Program-made: the position numbers and the translations under genes
Notes under the pieces: model-generated
Databases searched by the model: none
Told to the model about the DNA's origin: nothing
What the model saw: the letters and a program-made list of their open reading frames with translations, nothing else
Origin: Neobacillus rhizosphaerae
GTDB taxonomy: Bacteria > Bacillota > Bacilli > Bacillales > Cytobacillaceae
NCBI RefSeq assembly: GCF_937468385.1
Contig: NZ_CALBWS010000009.1
Location: 62,001 to 126,000 of the forward strand
DNA length: 64,000 nt
Direction of reading: 5' to 3'
Shown here: in pieces, positions 1-8,623 of the stretch
How positions within the stretch are numbered: position 1 is the stretch's first letter
Layout: every line of letters begins with the position of its first letter

Positions 1-210
1 TAATGCAAATCCAAGTAAGGATAGTTGGATGGTTGATAATAAATGGGGGTAAAAGTTAGACCAACCATCGAAACCCTCATAAAATATTTTTGTCGGAGTG
101 GGTAAAAGCCAATCCGGAACTCCAGATTTAATCGCAACCGTTTCCCAGACAATGAATAAAAGGAGGAGAACCAATAACGGTCTCCACCCTTTCGCTATGA
201 TTTTCATCAT
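1..210 (-). CDS. ABC transporter permease, thiamine-precursor uptake (ThiX type), 3' part outside window
   Basis: This is the first 70 codons of an inner-membrane permease; the rest lies beyond position 1. The visible part starts with Met-Met-Lys, has a hydrophobic segment at about residues 11-27, then the sequence WLLPTPTKIFYEGF, which is typical of the first extracytoplasmic stretch of ThiX/SsuC/TauC permeases, and enters a second hydrophobic segment at the edge. Its ATG shares bases with the TAA stop of the upstream thiamine-binding gene (TAATG), so the two are probably translationally coupled. With the substrate-binding lipoprotein and the TPP riboswitch upstream, the job is inferred to be uptake of a thiamine pyrimidine precursor. 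The ATPase subunit is not in the window. Confidence 0.8.
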   Translation of the reverse strand, partial: MMKIIAKGWRPLLVLLLLFIVWETVAIKSGVPDWLLPTPTKIFYEGFDGWSNFYPHLLSTIQLSLLGFAL

Positions 211-500
211 TATCTATATTTCTCCGTAAGCTGATCCATGGAGATGCCTGATGGCTGGTACAATACTTTTATTTGGGAGATAACGTTACTGCTTCCCAGC
301 TCAACCATGCGATCGTTCATTTTCGTGATCACCTGCAGTAATTGCTGTAAATCGCCTTCCATTGTTGTTTCAAGTGGATGTACCTCAAATTTTACCCCTG
401 ACTCTTGAATTACTCGGATTGCTTCATCTACATACGGAATAACACTTTCGCCATTTTTTGTTTTTGGTATGATTTGAATACTGATCAGTGAATTTGTCAT
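210..500 (-). CDS. MTH1187/YqgV-type thiamine-binding protein (DUF77)
   Basis: A 96-residue cytoplasmic protein matching the length and pattern of the MTH1187/YqgV (COG0011) family: an N-terminal strand SIQIIPKT, the segment FEVHPLETTMEGDL near residues 38-51 and a C-terminal GISMDQLTEKYR. Members bind thiamine or a related pyrimidine and often sit in TPP-controlled transporter operons. Here it lies between the substrate-binding lipoprotein (11 bp upstream) and the permease (overlapping stop/start), which supports a role in the same uptake system, perhaps as an intracellular ligand buffer or sensor. That role is inference. An AAGGGG-type ribosome site precedes the ATG. Confidence 0.88.
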   Translation of the reverse strand: MTNSLISIQIIPKTKNGESVIPYVDEAIRVIQESGVKFEVHPLETTMEGDLQQLLQVITKMNDRMVELGSSNVISQIKVLYQPSGISMDQLTEKYR

Positions 501-511
501 TTCATCACCCC

Positions 512-1507
512 TTATTGTGGTAAAAATTGATTTGTAAATGCTTTTTTAGCATCAAGCTTTTTCTCAAGAAGTCCATTGTCAAACATCCATGAAGCATAAT
601 TTTCCCATACTTTTTGTTTTTGCTCGCCCCATCTTGGTGCATCATCTTGATATTTAGAGGATAGCCATTCTTGACTTTTTTTAACAAGCTTTGGATCCAA
701 GTCAGGCACTGCTTTAATTAAAATGTCGGCAGCATCGGATGGATGTTTAATAGCAAATTCATACCCTTTGGAAACAGCTTTTACAAAAGCTTTAACTGTA
801 TCAGGGTTTTCTTTAATCATGTTTTCATTCGTTGAGAGAACCGGCGTGTAATAATCGAGTTTATCAGAGTAGTCTGTTAGGTATACCATATTGAGCTTTT
901 CTCCACGCAGCTCTGCCTCTACACCGGTCCAGCCATAATAAATCCATGCGAAATCGATGTCTCGTTTTACCGCTGTAAAGAAATCAGTATCTCCCATATT
1001 TACAATCGAAACTTTGTTCACATCGGCATTTTCTTTTTTCATTAAGGAAGAAAGAACAGATTTTTCAACAGGTGAGCCCCAGCCACCGTATGTTTTACCT
1101 ACAAAATCCTTTGGTGTAACAATGTTCTTCGCAGCTGGTGAGGCAAAACCTGAAGTATTATGTTGAATGATGGCTGCTATAGAAACGAGAGGAACGCCTT
1201 GTATACGTGCCTGTGTGATCGATTCTTGATAGCTTACGCCAAACTCTGATTTACCTGAAGCCACAAGCTGATCTGCTCCAGCATCACCTGGCATAATGAT
1301 GTTCACATCTAATCCTTCGTCTTTAAAATAGCCTTTTTCTTTTGCTACATATAAACCGGTATGATTCGTGTTTGGTGTCCAATCTAGTACGACAGATACC
1401 TTTTTCAGAGAGTGTGTGTTTTTCTTATTCGTTTCTGATGCTGATTTCGGATTGCTACAACCTGCAATCATTAATAATGAACATAAAACGATTAACCACT
1501 TTTTCAT
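512..1507 (-). CDS. thiY: ThiY-type substrate-binding lipoprotein (NMT1/THI5-like)
   Basis: A 331-residue solute-binding lipoprotein for a thiamine-precursor ABC importer. Residues 1-17 are a lipoprotein signal peptide ending in the lipobox MIAGC (Cys17 would be lipidated). The mature part begins with VSVVLDWTPNTNHTGLY (about residues 37-53), the hallmark of ThiY/THI5-like pyrimidine-binding proteins, followed by the two-lobed NMT1 fold. The ATG at 1507 is chosen because AGGAGGAGTAGG lies just upstream; the frame stays open for another 59 codons, but that extension is only the dispersed repeat sequence and has no ribosome site. ThiY proteins bind N-formyl-4-amino-5-aminomethyl-2-methylpyrimidine; that exact ligand is inferred from family. 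Expression should fall when TPP is high, through the riboswitch at 1858-1951. Confidence 0.88.
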   Translation of the reverse strand: MKKWLIVLCSLLMIAGCSNPKSASETNKKNTHSLKKVSVVLDWTPNTNHTGLYVAKEKGYFKDEGLDVNIIMPGDAGADQLVASGKSEFGVSYQESITQARIQGVPLVSIAAIIQHNTSGFASPAAKNIVTPKDFVGKTYGGWGSPVEKSVLSSLMKKENADVNKVSIVNMGDTDFFTAVKRDIDFAWIYYGWTGVEAELRGEKLNMVYLTDYSDKLDYYTPVLSTNENMIKENPDTVKAFVKAVSKGYEFAIKHPSDAADILIKAVPDLDPKLVKKSQEWLSSKYQDDAPRWGEQKQKVWENYASWMFDNGLLEKKLDAKKAFTNQFLPQ

Positions 1508-1532
1508 TCCTACTCCTCCTATGTAGATAATT

Positions 1533-1685
1533 AGAAAAGCGCAAGCGCCCTGGTCAGCGGCGTATGACCTGGAGCTCTCCAACTGAGATAAAGGAAACAC
1601 GAAGAGCTGAAGGCGATTCGATGTTGACTTATCATAGGGCGGAGAGCGAAGGGCACTAGCCGCTAGGGCGCTGGAGCTAGACAAT
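1533..1685. repeat. Dispersed repeat element, copy A
   Basis: About 153 bp beginning agaaaagcgcaagcgccctg and ending ggagctagacaat. Its first 38 bases recur almost exactly at the start of copy B, which follows with no gap, and the ending also recurs. The termini carry inverted GCGC-rich sequence (GCGCAAGCGCC near one end, CTAGGGCGCTGGAGC near the other). No transposase is present. It lies between the TPP riboswitch terminator and thiY, so the thiY transcript must run through it. Confidence 0.8.
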
Positions 1686-1797
1686 AGAAAAGCGCAAGCG
1701 CCCTGGTCAGCGGCGTATGACCTCCTCGAAAAAGCTACCGCTTTTTCTTCGTGCGGTGCTTATGCTGCCGAAGCTTTCCTTGTGGAGCTAGACAATT
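1686..1797. repeat. Dispersed repeat element, copy B (different interior)
   Basis: About 112 bp with the same opening (agaaaagcgcaagcgccctg) and closing (ggagctagacaat) as copy A but a different middle, including cctcgaaaaagctaccgctt and gctgccgaagctttcc. The same middle is found, diverged and inverted, at 60868-61047. Tandem A-B placement suggests insertion next to an existing copy or recombination between family members. Confidence 0.8.
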
Positions 1798-1830
1798 AAA
1801 AAGCGCCCTAGGGGAGAACCCAGGGCGCAT
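1796..1830 (-). terminator. TPP-riboswitch expression-platform terminator
   Basis: On the minus strand GCGCCCT (with GGG) pairs with AGGGCGC across a short loop and is followed directly by TTTTTAATT. It sits about 30 nt after the end of the TPP aptamer and before thiY, the right place for the ligand-dependent terminator. Confidence 0.85.
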
Positions 1831-1857
1831 ATAAGCAAACAATTTTATTTGTTCAAG

Positions 1858-1951
1858 AATATGTTCCCTCCGCTGGTATCAACCAGATCAGGTTTTAAGA
1901 GTTAACATCTTAAGGATGTAATCTCAACCGGCAACACCGGTTCCCCTACAA
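1858..1951 (-). promoter_or_regulatory. TPP riboswitch (THI element)
   Basis: Read on the minus strand this stretch has the conserved TPP-aptamer blocks in order: GTAGGGGAACCGG, a short P3-type arm, GTTGAGATTACATCC (the CUGAGA-type block), and ACCTGATCTGGTTGATACC followed by AGCGGAGGGAAC. A TATAAT -10 sequence lies just upstream (1986 down to 1981 on the minus strand); a clear -35 is not visible. The aptamer is followed by the terminator at 1796-1830, so it most likely shuts off thiY, the thiamine-binding gene and the permease when TPP is plentiful. Confidence 0.96.
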
Positions 1952-2096
1952 TTCTAACTATTAAATTATATTCCAAACACATTATAACAGAATCCTTTAT
2001 TTTGACTAGTGCAAAATATGGTAATTTGGTAGAAAGGGGGAAAAGTTTCAATTATTCTAGATTTGATAATCAGTATAATAAAGGGAGTCTATTGCC

Positions 2097-2207
2097 ATGG
2101 GTCATTTTAGTACTAACGCGTTTCGGGTTTTATTTTCAGCATTTCTGAAAATATTAGCAGTGACTTTTACCATTGATATCTTTGTTGTTTCTTTAAAAGT
2201 CGCATAA
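2097..2207 (+). CDS. Possible 36-residue small protein
   Basis: ATG at 2097 opens a 36-codon frame with a weak AAGGGAG ribosome site 9 nt upstream. The predicted peptide (starting MGHFSTNAFRVLF) is hydrophobic through about residues 9-33 and could span a membrane once. A TATAAT sequence lies at 2074-2079, though a matching -35 is not evident. It stands alone between the thiamine operon and cydA. I do not recognise it; it may be chance. Confidence 0.25.
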   Translation: MGHFSTNAFRVLFSAFLKILAVTFTIDIFVVSLKVA

Positions 2208-2449
2208 AAACCAAGATGGAATTGCCATAAAACCTTTCATAATAGGGCCTTATCTGGCACATACTCTCTACGGTTCAAGAAAGTGTCATAAGTTCGTCAA
2301 AAAACCGACGAATTAATTCATAAATGTTTGATATTATACTTATGTGAATATTAATTTTAAAACGATAATAATTTTAATTTAATATTTATTTTAACAATCT
2401 GGCTTTTTTAGCCATCTTTTAATTAGAATTCGCATAACTACTCTCATCT

Positions 2450-2469
2450 TTGTGAAGTAATGAACATAA
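2450..2469 (+). promoter_or_regulatory. Possible Rex-type operator upstream of cydA
   Basis: TTGTGAA-GTAATG-AACATAA lies 44 bp before the cydA start. The left half matches the redox repressor Rex consensus (TTGTGAA-N6-TTCACAA) exactly; the right half matches poorly. Cyd operons in Bacillus are known Rex targets. A short TGGCT-TTTTT-AGCCA hairpin at about 2399-2414 also lies in the leader. Confidence 0.3.
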
Positions 2470-2513
2470 TTTAAACAGAAAAATCATGAAAAATGCTTAG
2501 GGAGGAAATGAGT

Positions 2514-3920
2514 ATGGATCAAGTCTTTTTAGCGAGACTTCAGTTTGGTGTGACCACAGTTTACCACTTTTTCTTTGTTCCACTTACAATCGGTCTGGTG
2601 TTTATGGTCGCTTTAATGGAGACTTTGTATGTTACGAAGAAAAATGAGACCTACAAGAAAATGGCAAAATTTTGGGGTCACCTGTTTTTGATTAACTTTG
2701 CCGTCGGGGTTGTAACAGGTATTATTCAAGAATTCCAATTTGGTATGAACTGGTCTGATTATTCGAGATTTGTAGGAGACGTTTTTGGTGCCCCGCTTGC
2801 AATTGAAGCACTGCTAGCTTTCTTTATGGAGTCAACCTTTATCGGATTGTGGATTTTCGGCTGGGATCGTCTCTCTAAAAAAATGCATTTAGCATGTATT
2901 TGGCTTGTATCGATCGGAACCATTCTTTCAGGATTTTGGATCTTAACTGCCAATGCCTTTATGCAGGTTCCTGTCGGCTATGCAATCAAAAATGGACGGG
3001 CAGAGATGAATGACTTTTTTGCACTTATCACAAATGGCCAACTGTGGGTTGAATTTCCTCATGTTTTGGCAGGCGCCTTATGTACAGGAGCTTTCTTCAC
3101 AGCAGGAATTAGCGCCTATAATTTGTTAAAGAAACGAAATATTGAGTTCTATAAAAAATCAATGAATATTGCTTTAATCATTGGATTGATTGGTAGCATT
3201 GGTACGGCATTAACCGGCCACAGCCAAGCTCAATATCTAGTAAAAACACAACCAATGAAAATGGCGGCTGCAGAAGGTATCTGGCAAGATACAGCAGACC
3301 CGGCACCATGGTCAGCCCTTGCGATCATTGACTCAGCTAAAAAGGAAAACAAGTTTGAACTTAACATTCCTTACGCCCTTAGCTTTCTATCTTATTCCAA
3401 ATTTGAGGGCAGCTTAAAAGGAATGGAGACACTTCAAAAAGAGTATGCAGCGAAATATGATGACAAAGTCGGTAAAGGGACAAATTACATTCCTCCGGTA
3501 AAAACAACTTATTGGAGCTTCCGGTTAATGATTGGTTTCGGTGTAGGAATGATCTTATTATCTATGATTGGATTATACCTATGGAAGAAAGGAAGACTTG
3601 AAAACAGCAAGTTGTTTTTGAAGTTTTTACTTCCGGCGATTTCCTTTCCGTTCCTGGCTAATACGTTTGGCTGGATCATGACGGAAGTAGGCCGCCAGCC
3701 TTGGAGTGTTTTTGGCTTGATGACCACTGCCAATGCGGTCTCACCAAATGTTTCCGGGGGCAGCGTTTTATTTTCAATCATCCTGTATGTGTTAATTTTT
3801 ACAGTTCTAGCTATTGTCATGGTTTATTTAATGATTCGAGAAATCAAAAAGGGTCCTGCAGACCAGCTAGGAATTACCCCAAATAAAACAATTGATCCGT
3901 TTGATAAGGTAGGTGCTTAG
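2514..3920 (+). CDS. cydA: Cytochrome bd ubiquinol/menaquinol oxidase subunit I
   Basis: A 468-residue membrane protein, the same length as Bacillus CydA. It oxidises quinol and reduces oxygen at hemes b558/b595/d. Visible landmarks are RLQFGVTTVYHFFFVPLT at the N-terminus (His18 as the conserved heme ligand), GFWILTANAFMQVPVGY, the second heme His in EFPHVLAGALCTGAFF, the quinol-site GHSQAQYLVKTQPMKMAAAEG region and GWIMTEVGRQPW near the C-terminus. The Q-loop is short, as in Gram-positive enzymes. Of three in-frame ATGs (2493, 2508, 2514) the last is best spaced (8 nt) from AGGGAGG. It heads an operon with cydB one base downstream. Confidence 0.97.
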   Translation: MDQVFLARLQFGVTTVYHFFFVPLTIGLVFMVALMETLYVTKKNETYKKMAKFWGHLFLINFAVGVVTGIIQEFQFGMNWSDYSRFVGDVFGAPLAIEALLAFFMESTFIGLWIFGWDRLSKKMHLACIWLVSIGTILSGFWILTANAFMQVPVGYAIKNGRAEMNDFFALITNGQLWVEFPHVLAGALCTGAFFTAGISAYNLLKKRNIEFYKKSMNIALIIGLIGSIGTALTGHSQAQYLVKTQPMKMAAAEGIWQDTADPAPWSALAIIDSAKKENKFELNIPYALSFLSYSKFEGSLKGMETLQKEYAAKYDDKVGKGTNYIPPVKTTYWSFRLMIGFGVGMILLSMIGLYLWKKGRLENSKLFLKFLLPAISFPFLANTFGWIMTEVGRQPWSVFGLMTTANAVSPNVSGGSVLFSIILYVLIFTVLAIVMVYLMIREIKKGPADQLGITPNKTIDPFDKVGA

Positions 3921-3921
3921 G

Positions 3922-4935
3922 ATGGAATTAAGTGAATTATGGTTTGTCTTAATCGCCGTTTTATTTATTGGTTTCTTCTTTCTTGAAGGTTTTGATTTTG
4001 GTGTCGGTATGTCTACAAGGTTTTTGGCTCGCACTCAGACTGAGCGATCGATCATGATCAATGCCATTGGGCCTGTTTGGGATGCGAATGAAGTTTGGCT
4101 CTTAACTGCCGGTGGTGCGATTTTTGCTGCTTTCCCAAATTGGTATGCAACTATGTTCAGCGGATACTATCTTCCATTATTAGTTGTATTACTTGCTTTA
4201 ATTGCCCGCGGTGTTTCCTTTGAATTCCGCAGCAAGGTTCCCAGCAGTCGCTGGACAAATGTCTGGGATTGGGCGCTATTTTCTGGCAGCTTGTTGCCTC
4301 CGTTTTTACTAGGTGTTTTATTTACAAGTATGCTTAAAGGAATGCCAATCCATAAAGACATGAATATGACAGCTGGATTCACTGATTTCATTAATGTATA
4401 CTCGCTATGGGGAGGTTTAACTGTTACATTGTTATGCCTTTTACATGGATTAAACTTCTTGACGTTGAAAACGGAAGGGGAGCTCCGAGAACGGTCAGCC
4501 GCCTTAGCGAAGAAAGTAGTCCTAGCGGTTCTGGGGGCTCTCGTCGTCTTTGTTGGATTATCTTGGTCCATGACTGATATTTTTGAAGTTCGCCTTATAC
4601 CAGAACTGATCATTGTCGTTTTAATTGTCCTTGCCTATGTGATGTCCTATACCTTTATCTCCAAAAAACGGGAAGGCTTAGCCTTTACGATGTCTGGTCT
4701 TGGCTTAGGGTTGACGGTTTCAGCGATTTTCGTGGGGCTTTTCCCAAGGGTGATGATTAGTTCGATAAATAAAGCTTTTGATTTAACGGTTTATAATGCT
4801 TCAAGTGGAGCATACTCCTTGAAAATAATGACCATTGTGGCCCTAACAATTTTACCGTTTGTCTTAGGATATACGATCTGGAGTTATTATGTCTTTAGAA
4901 AACGAGTTACAGATAAGGAGCATTTAACGTACTAA
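3922..4935 (+). CDS. cydB: Cytochrome bd oxidase subunit II
   Basis: A 337-residue integral membrane subunit that pairs with CydA to form the bd oxidase. Recognisable family segments are FFLEGFDFGVGMSTRFLAR near the N-terminus and IGPVWDANEVWLLTAGGAIF (about residues 50-70), followed by several hydrophobic segments. The start at 3922 follows the cydA stop after one base, with AGGTAGGTG inside the cydA end serving as ribosome site. Its TAA shares a base with the next ATG (TAATG), indicating tight translational coupling across the operon. Confidence 0.97.
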   Translation: MELSELWFVLIAVLFIGFFFLEGFDFGVGMSTRFLARTQTERSIMINAIGPVWDANEVWLLTAGGAIFAAFPNWYATMFSGYYLPLLVVLLALIARGVSFEFRSKVPSSRWTNVWDWALFSGSLLPPFLLGVLFTSMLKGMPIHKDMNMTAGFTDFINVYSLWGGLTVTLLCLLHGLNFLTLKTEGELRERSAALAKKVVLAVLGALVVFVGLSWSMTDIFEVRLIPELIIVVLIVLAYVMSYTFISKKREGLAFTMSGLGLGLTVSAIFVGLFPRVMISSINKAFDLTVYNASSGAYSLKIMTIVALTILPFVLGYTIWSYYVFRKRVTDKEHLTY

Positions 4936-6650
4936 TGGATAAATCATTGTTCTCATACACGGGAATAAAGCAGGTTCTTGGAAGTTTGGCATTATTAACC
5001 ATCCTTCAAGGTATCATGATTATCACTCAGGCCTATTTTTTGGCAGATTCAATCTCCTCCCTTTTTGGGGGAGATTTGTTTCGTCATGTCATGAAAGAAT
5101 TGGCCTTTTTCTTTTTTGCTCTCATTATTCGCCAAGTGCTTACATTTTTGAAAAAAAAGATTTCCTATCGTTTTGCAGTCAACACGAGTGTTCATTTAAG
5201 GGAATTAGTTTTGGAAAAGATATTTCAACTTGGCCCGCGGTTTGTCTCAGCGGAAGGATCCGGCCAGACCGTAACCTTAATGATGGAAGGTACCATGAAA
5301 TTTCGGCGCTATTTGGAGCTTTTTTTACTGAAATTAATGAATACCGCCGTTATTCCGGCTATGGTTTGCCTTTTCATCTTTTTTGAAAATATCCGTTCTG
5401 CTGTTATTTTAATCATTGCCCTTCCAATCTTGGTTGTTTTCATGATTCTTCTTGGGGTGGCCGCAAGAGAAAAAGCAAATCGTCAGTATGAATCTTATCA
5501 AATGCTATCCAACCATTTTGTTGACTCTTTAAGAGGATTAGAGACGCTTAAGTATTTAGGTCTCAGTCGAGAACATATTGAAAAAATACATTTCGTAAGT
5601 GAACGATACCGAAAAGCCGTGATGTCTACATTGCGAATTGCTTTTTTGTCCACATTTGCACTCGATTTCTTCACCATGCTTTCTATCGCAACGGTGGCTG
5701 TATTTCTGGGAATCGGCTTAATAAATGGGACTATGGATCTGAAACCAGCCTTAACCATCCTCATCTTGGCACCGGAATATTTTTTACCAATTCGGGAAGT
5801 TGGAGCTGATTACCATGCGACACTTGATGGAAAAGAAGCGGGTAAAAAGATGCAGGAAATTCTGCAAAAGGAAATGACTGAACTAGGACAAGACCCCATT
5901 CCACCATGGCAACCAACTAGTGTTTTCACTGTAAAGGATATGAGTTTACGGTTTGATGATCAAAACGATAATGGGTTAGACCATATTGATTTTTCCATAT
6001 CAGGAACGAAAAAAGTGGGGATCATTGGGACAAGTGGTGCCGGCAAATCTACATTAATCGATCTATTAAGTGGATTTTTAGTTGCAACGGAAGGTGAATT
6101 TCTGATTGATGGTAAAGGATTCAAAAACCTCTTGCAGAAAAACTGGCAAAAGCAGGTGACCTATATCCCGCAGCACCCATATCTTTATTCCGATACCGTT
6201 TTTAACAATATTCGTTTTTATCACCCTCATGCAACGGAAGAGGAAGTTAAAGCCGCTGTATCTGCTGCAGGATTGATGGAGGTTATTCAAACATTGCCGG
6301 ATGGGTTGAATACGATAGTAGGGGAAGGCGGACGAATGTTAAGCGGAGGACAGGAGCAGCGAATGGCTATTGCACGGGCATTTTTAGGAAACCGTTCGAT
6401 TCTTTTGTTAGATGAACCCACCGCCCATTTGGATATTGAAACAGAATATGAATTAAAAGAAACCATGTTGCAATTGTTTGAAGGGAAATTAGTTTTCTTT
6501 GCTACCCATCGTCTACATTGGATGTTGGATATGGACCAAATATTGGTTTTAGATCACGGGAAGTTGGTTGAAACAGGGACACATGAACAATTAATAGAAC
6601 AACAAGGATTTTATAGTCAGCTGGTCAAGTCGCAATGGGAGGGGTTCTGA
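4935..6650 (+). CDS. cydC: CydC-type thiol-reductant ABC exporter subunit (first of pair)
   Basis: A 571-residue half-transporter: six hydrophobic segments in the first ~300 residues, then an ABC ATPase with Walker A GTSGAGKST, signature MLSGGQEQR and Walker B ILLLDEPTAHLD. CydCD exports glutathione/cysteine-type reductants and is needed for assembly of cytochrome bd. In Bacillus the order is cydABCD, so this is named cydC although its sequence role corresponds to the E. coli CydD partner. It overlaps cydB at TAATG and the next gene at TGATG. Confidence 0.93.
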   Translation: MDKSLFSYTGIKQVLGSLALLTILQGIMIITQAYFLADSISSLFGGDLFRHVMKELAFFFFALIIRQVLTFLKKKISYRFAVNTSVHLRELVLEKIFQLGPRFVSAEGSGQTVTLMMEGTMKFRRYLELFLLKLMNTAVIPAMVCLFIFFENIRSAVILIIALPILVVFMILLGVAAREKANRQYESYQMLSNHFVDSLRGLETLKYLGLSREHIEKIHFVSERYRKAVMSTLRIAFLSTFALDFFTMLSIATVAVFLGIGLINGTMDLKPALTILILAPEYFLPIREVGADYHATLDGKEAGKKMQEILQKEMTELGQDPIPPWQPTSVFTVKDMSLRFDDQNDNGLDHIDFSISGTKKVGIIGTSGAGKSTLIDLLSGFLVATEGEFLIDGKGFKNLLQKNWQKQVTYIPQHPYLYSDTVFNNIRFYHPHATEEEVKAAVSAAGLMEVIQTLPDGLNTIVGEGGRMLSGGQEQRMAIARAFLGNRSILLLDEPTAHLDIETEYELKETMLQLFEGKLVFFATHRLHWMLDMDQILVLDHGKLVETGTHEQLIEQQGFYSQLVKSQWEGF

Positions 6651-8380
6651 TGGATAAGGAAAAATGGATTATCCCCTATTTAAAGCAATACCGCGGTTTG
6701 TTTATCCTGGCCATTTTTCTCGGAGGACTCACCATTCTTTTTGGTGGTGGCTTAATGTTTACTTCCGGTTACTTAATTTCAAAAGCTTCAACACGGCCGG
6801 AATCGATTTTAATGGTTTATGTACCGATTGTTGGCGTTCGCACCTTTGGAATTGGCCGGTCAGTATTAAGCTATATCGAAAGGCTGACAGGCCATCAGTT
6901 CGTTTTAAAAATTCTTTCCAACATGCGTGTCCGCCTATATAAAGTGCTCGAGCCTCAAGCTGTGTTACTAAGGTCGCGTTTTTTAACGGGAGATATCCTT
7001 GGTGTTCTCGCTGATGATATTGAAAACTTACAGAACTTTTACTTAAAAACCTTGTTCCCATCAATTGTTTCACTCGTTATTTATACAGTAATCATTATTT
7101 GTGCCGGTCTTTTCTCCATTCCATTTGCTATTCTGTTAGCTGTCTTAATTGGATTACTAATCTTTGTAGGACCCATCCTTTCCTTTATTTATATGAGGGA
7201 GAATAATGAAAAGGTAAAGCAGGGAAGGAACCGCCTTTATCAGCAGTTTACGGATGCAGTGTTTGGCATGAATGATTGGCTCTTTAGCGGGAGATATAAA
7301 GATTTTATTCAGCGTTATGAAGACCAGCAGCACCAATTGCAACAGCTTGAAACAAAAATCCATTCATATGTCAATTGGCGGGATCTGCTTAATCAAATTG
7401 TGCTTGGCGCAATTGTGGTGGTATCAATCTATTGGGCCAATGGGATGACACTAAACGGGGAAATCCCGGCAACCTTTATTGCAGCAGTTGGTCTTGTCTC
7501 GTTGTCGTTATTGGAATCCTTTTTACCGATTGCCACTGCGGTTAGTGAAGTATCAACCTATCAAGATTCGATCAAGCGCCTTGAAAGCTTGGAATCTAAA
7601 GATTTACCAAAGTGGAGCGAAGAAGAGAATAATGATGCACCCAATTTTCCAGAAATATCGATTGAATTAAATCATGTTTGCTTCCACTATTCGTCGGGAC
7701 CTCTATTGATAAACGATTTTAGCTTAAAGGTGGCCCAAGGAGAGAAAATTGCGATTCTTGGACCAAGTGGTGCCGGCAAATCAACCTTATTGAAATTAAT
7801 CCAAGGGTCCCTTGAACCAACCGGCGGTGAAGTCCTTTTAAATGGAAGAAAGCCCCATGATGTGCTTGCTTCGATACCCAAAATGCTGTCGGTATTGAAT
7901 CAAAAAGCCTATTTATTCCATACATCTGTTTTGAATAACATCCGTCTTGGAAATCCGCAGGCAACAGATGAAGAGGTATATGAGGTCGGAGAGAAGGTTC
8001 AGTTGCATCAAATGATTAACGGACTACCAAACGGTTATGACACAAACATGCACGAAACAGGACAGCGCTTTTCTGGAGGAGAACGGCAAAGGATTGCCCT
8101 TGCCCGAATTCTCTTGCAGCAGACACCCGTGGTAATAATGGATGAACCGACTGTCGGCCTTGACCCCATTACAGAAAATAAATTGTTAAGCACAATTTTT
8201 GATACGCTAGAAGGGAAAACGATTATTTGGGTAACCCACCATCTGGCAGGGATGGAGAAGATGGATCGAATCCTGTTCATCGACCAAGGAAAAATAACAA
8301 TGACTGGCAGCCACCAACATTTATTAAAAAACGAAGAAAGATACCGACGTCTCTACGCATTGGACCATCCGGGGGCATAG
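6650..8380 (+). CDS. cydD: CydD-type thiol-reductant ABC exporter subunit (second of pair)
   Basis: A 576-residue half-transporter matching Bacillus CydD in length. The N-terminal membrane domain includes GGGLMFTSGYLISKAST and the ATPase has Walker A GPSGAGKST, signature FSGGERQR and Walker B VVIMDEPTVGLD. The ATG at 6650 overlaps the upstream TGA (TGATG) and is served by GGGAGGGG at 6636-6643; an upstream in-frame start at 6635 would lie within that ribosome site. It closes the operon and is followed by a strong terminator. Confidence 0.94.
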   Translation: MDKEKWIIPYLKQYRGLFILAIFLGGLTILFGGGLMFTSGYLISKASTRPESILMVYVPIVGVRTFGIGRSVLSYIERLTGHQFVLKILSNMRVRLYKVLEPQAVLLRSRFLTGDILGVLADDIENLQNFYLKTLFPSIVSLVIYTVIIICAGLFSIPFAILLAVLIGLLIFVGPILSFIYMRENNEKVKQGRNRLYQQFTDAVFGMNDWLFSGRYKDFIQRYEDQQHQLQQLETKIHSYVNWRDLLNQIVLGAIVVVSIYWANGMTLNGEIPATFIAAVGLVSLSLLESFLPIATAVSEVSTYQDSIKRLESLESKDLPKWSEEENNDAPNFPEISIELNHVCFHYSSGPLLINDFSLKVAQGEKIAILGPSGAGKSTLLKLIQGSLEPTGGEVLLNGRKPHDVLASIPKMLSVLNQKAYLFHTSVLNNIRLGNPQATDEEVYEVGEKVQLHQMINGLPNGYDTNMHETGQRFSGGERQRIALARILLQQTPVVIMDEPTVGLDPITENKLLSTIFDTLEGKTIIWVTHHLAGMEKMDRILFIDQGKITMTGSHQHLLKNEERYRRLYALDHPGA

Positions 8381-8445
8381 GGAGAGGCTCTTTATGAAGC
8401 AAGTAGAACAAAGAATTCAATAATGATTCGTAGGAAATAAATCAG

Positions 8446-8476
8446 AAAAAGGAATGGAAGTAGCCATTCCTTTTTA
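8446..8476. terminator. Terminator after cydABCD
   Basis: AAAAAGGAATGG and CCATTCCTTTTT form a 12-bp perfect stem with a 6-nt loop. Runs of A before and T after make it usable in both directions. Confidence 0.93.
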
Positions 8477-8623
8477 ACGTTGTTTTTTAATAGTATTAAA
8501 GGTAAATTTATTTTAATATTATCTATACTATTTCCCCGTTACAACCGTTTTGGAGAACCGTATCATATGTAACGGTAAACTTTTTTAAATATATGAGATA
8601 AGTTAGAATTAATGTAAGTTTTT

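Noticed and set aside
1508..1684. Upstream extension of the thiY reading frame
   Set aside because: The extra 59 codons are translation of the dispersed repeat, lack a ribosome site and would bury the lipoprotein signal peptide.
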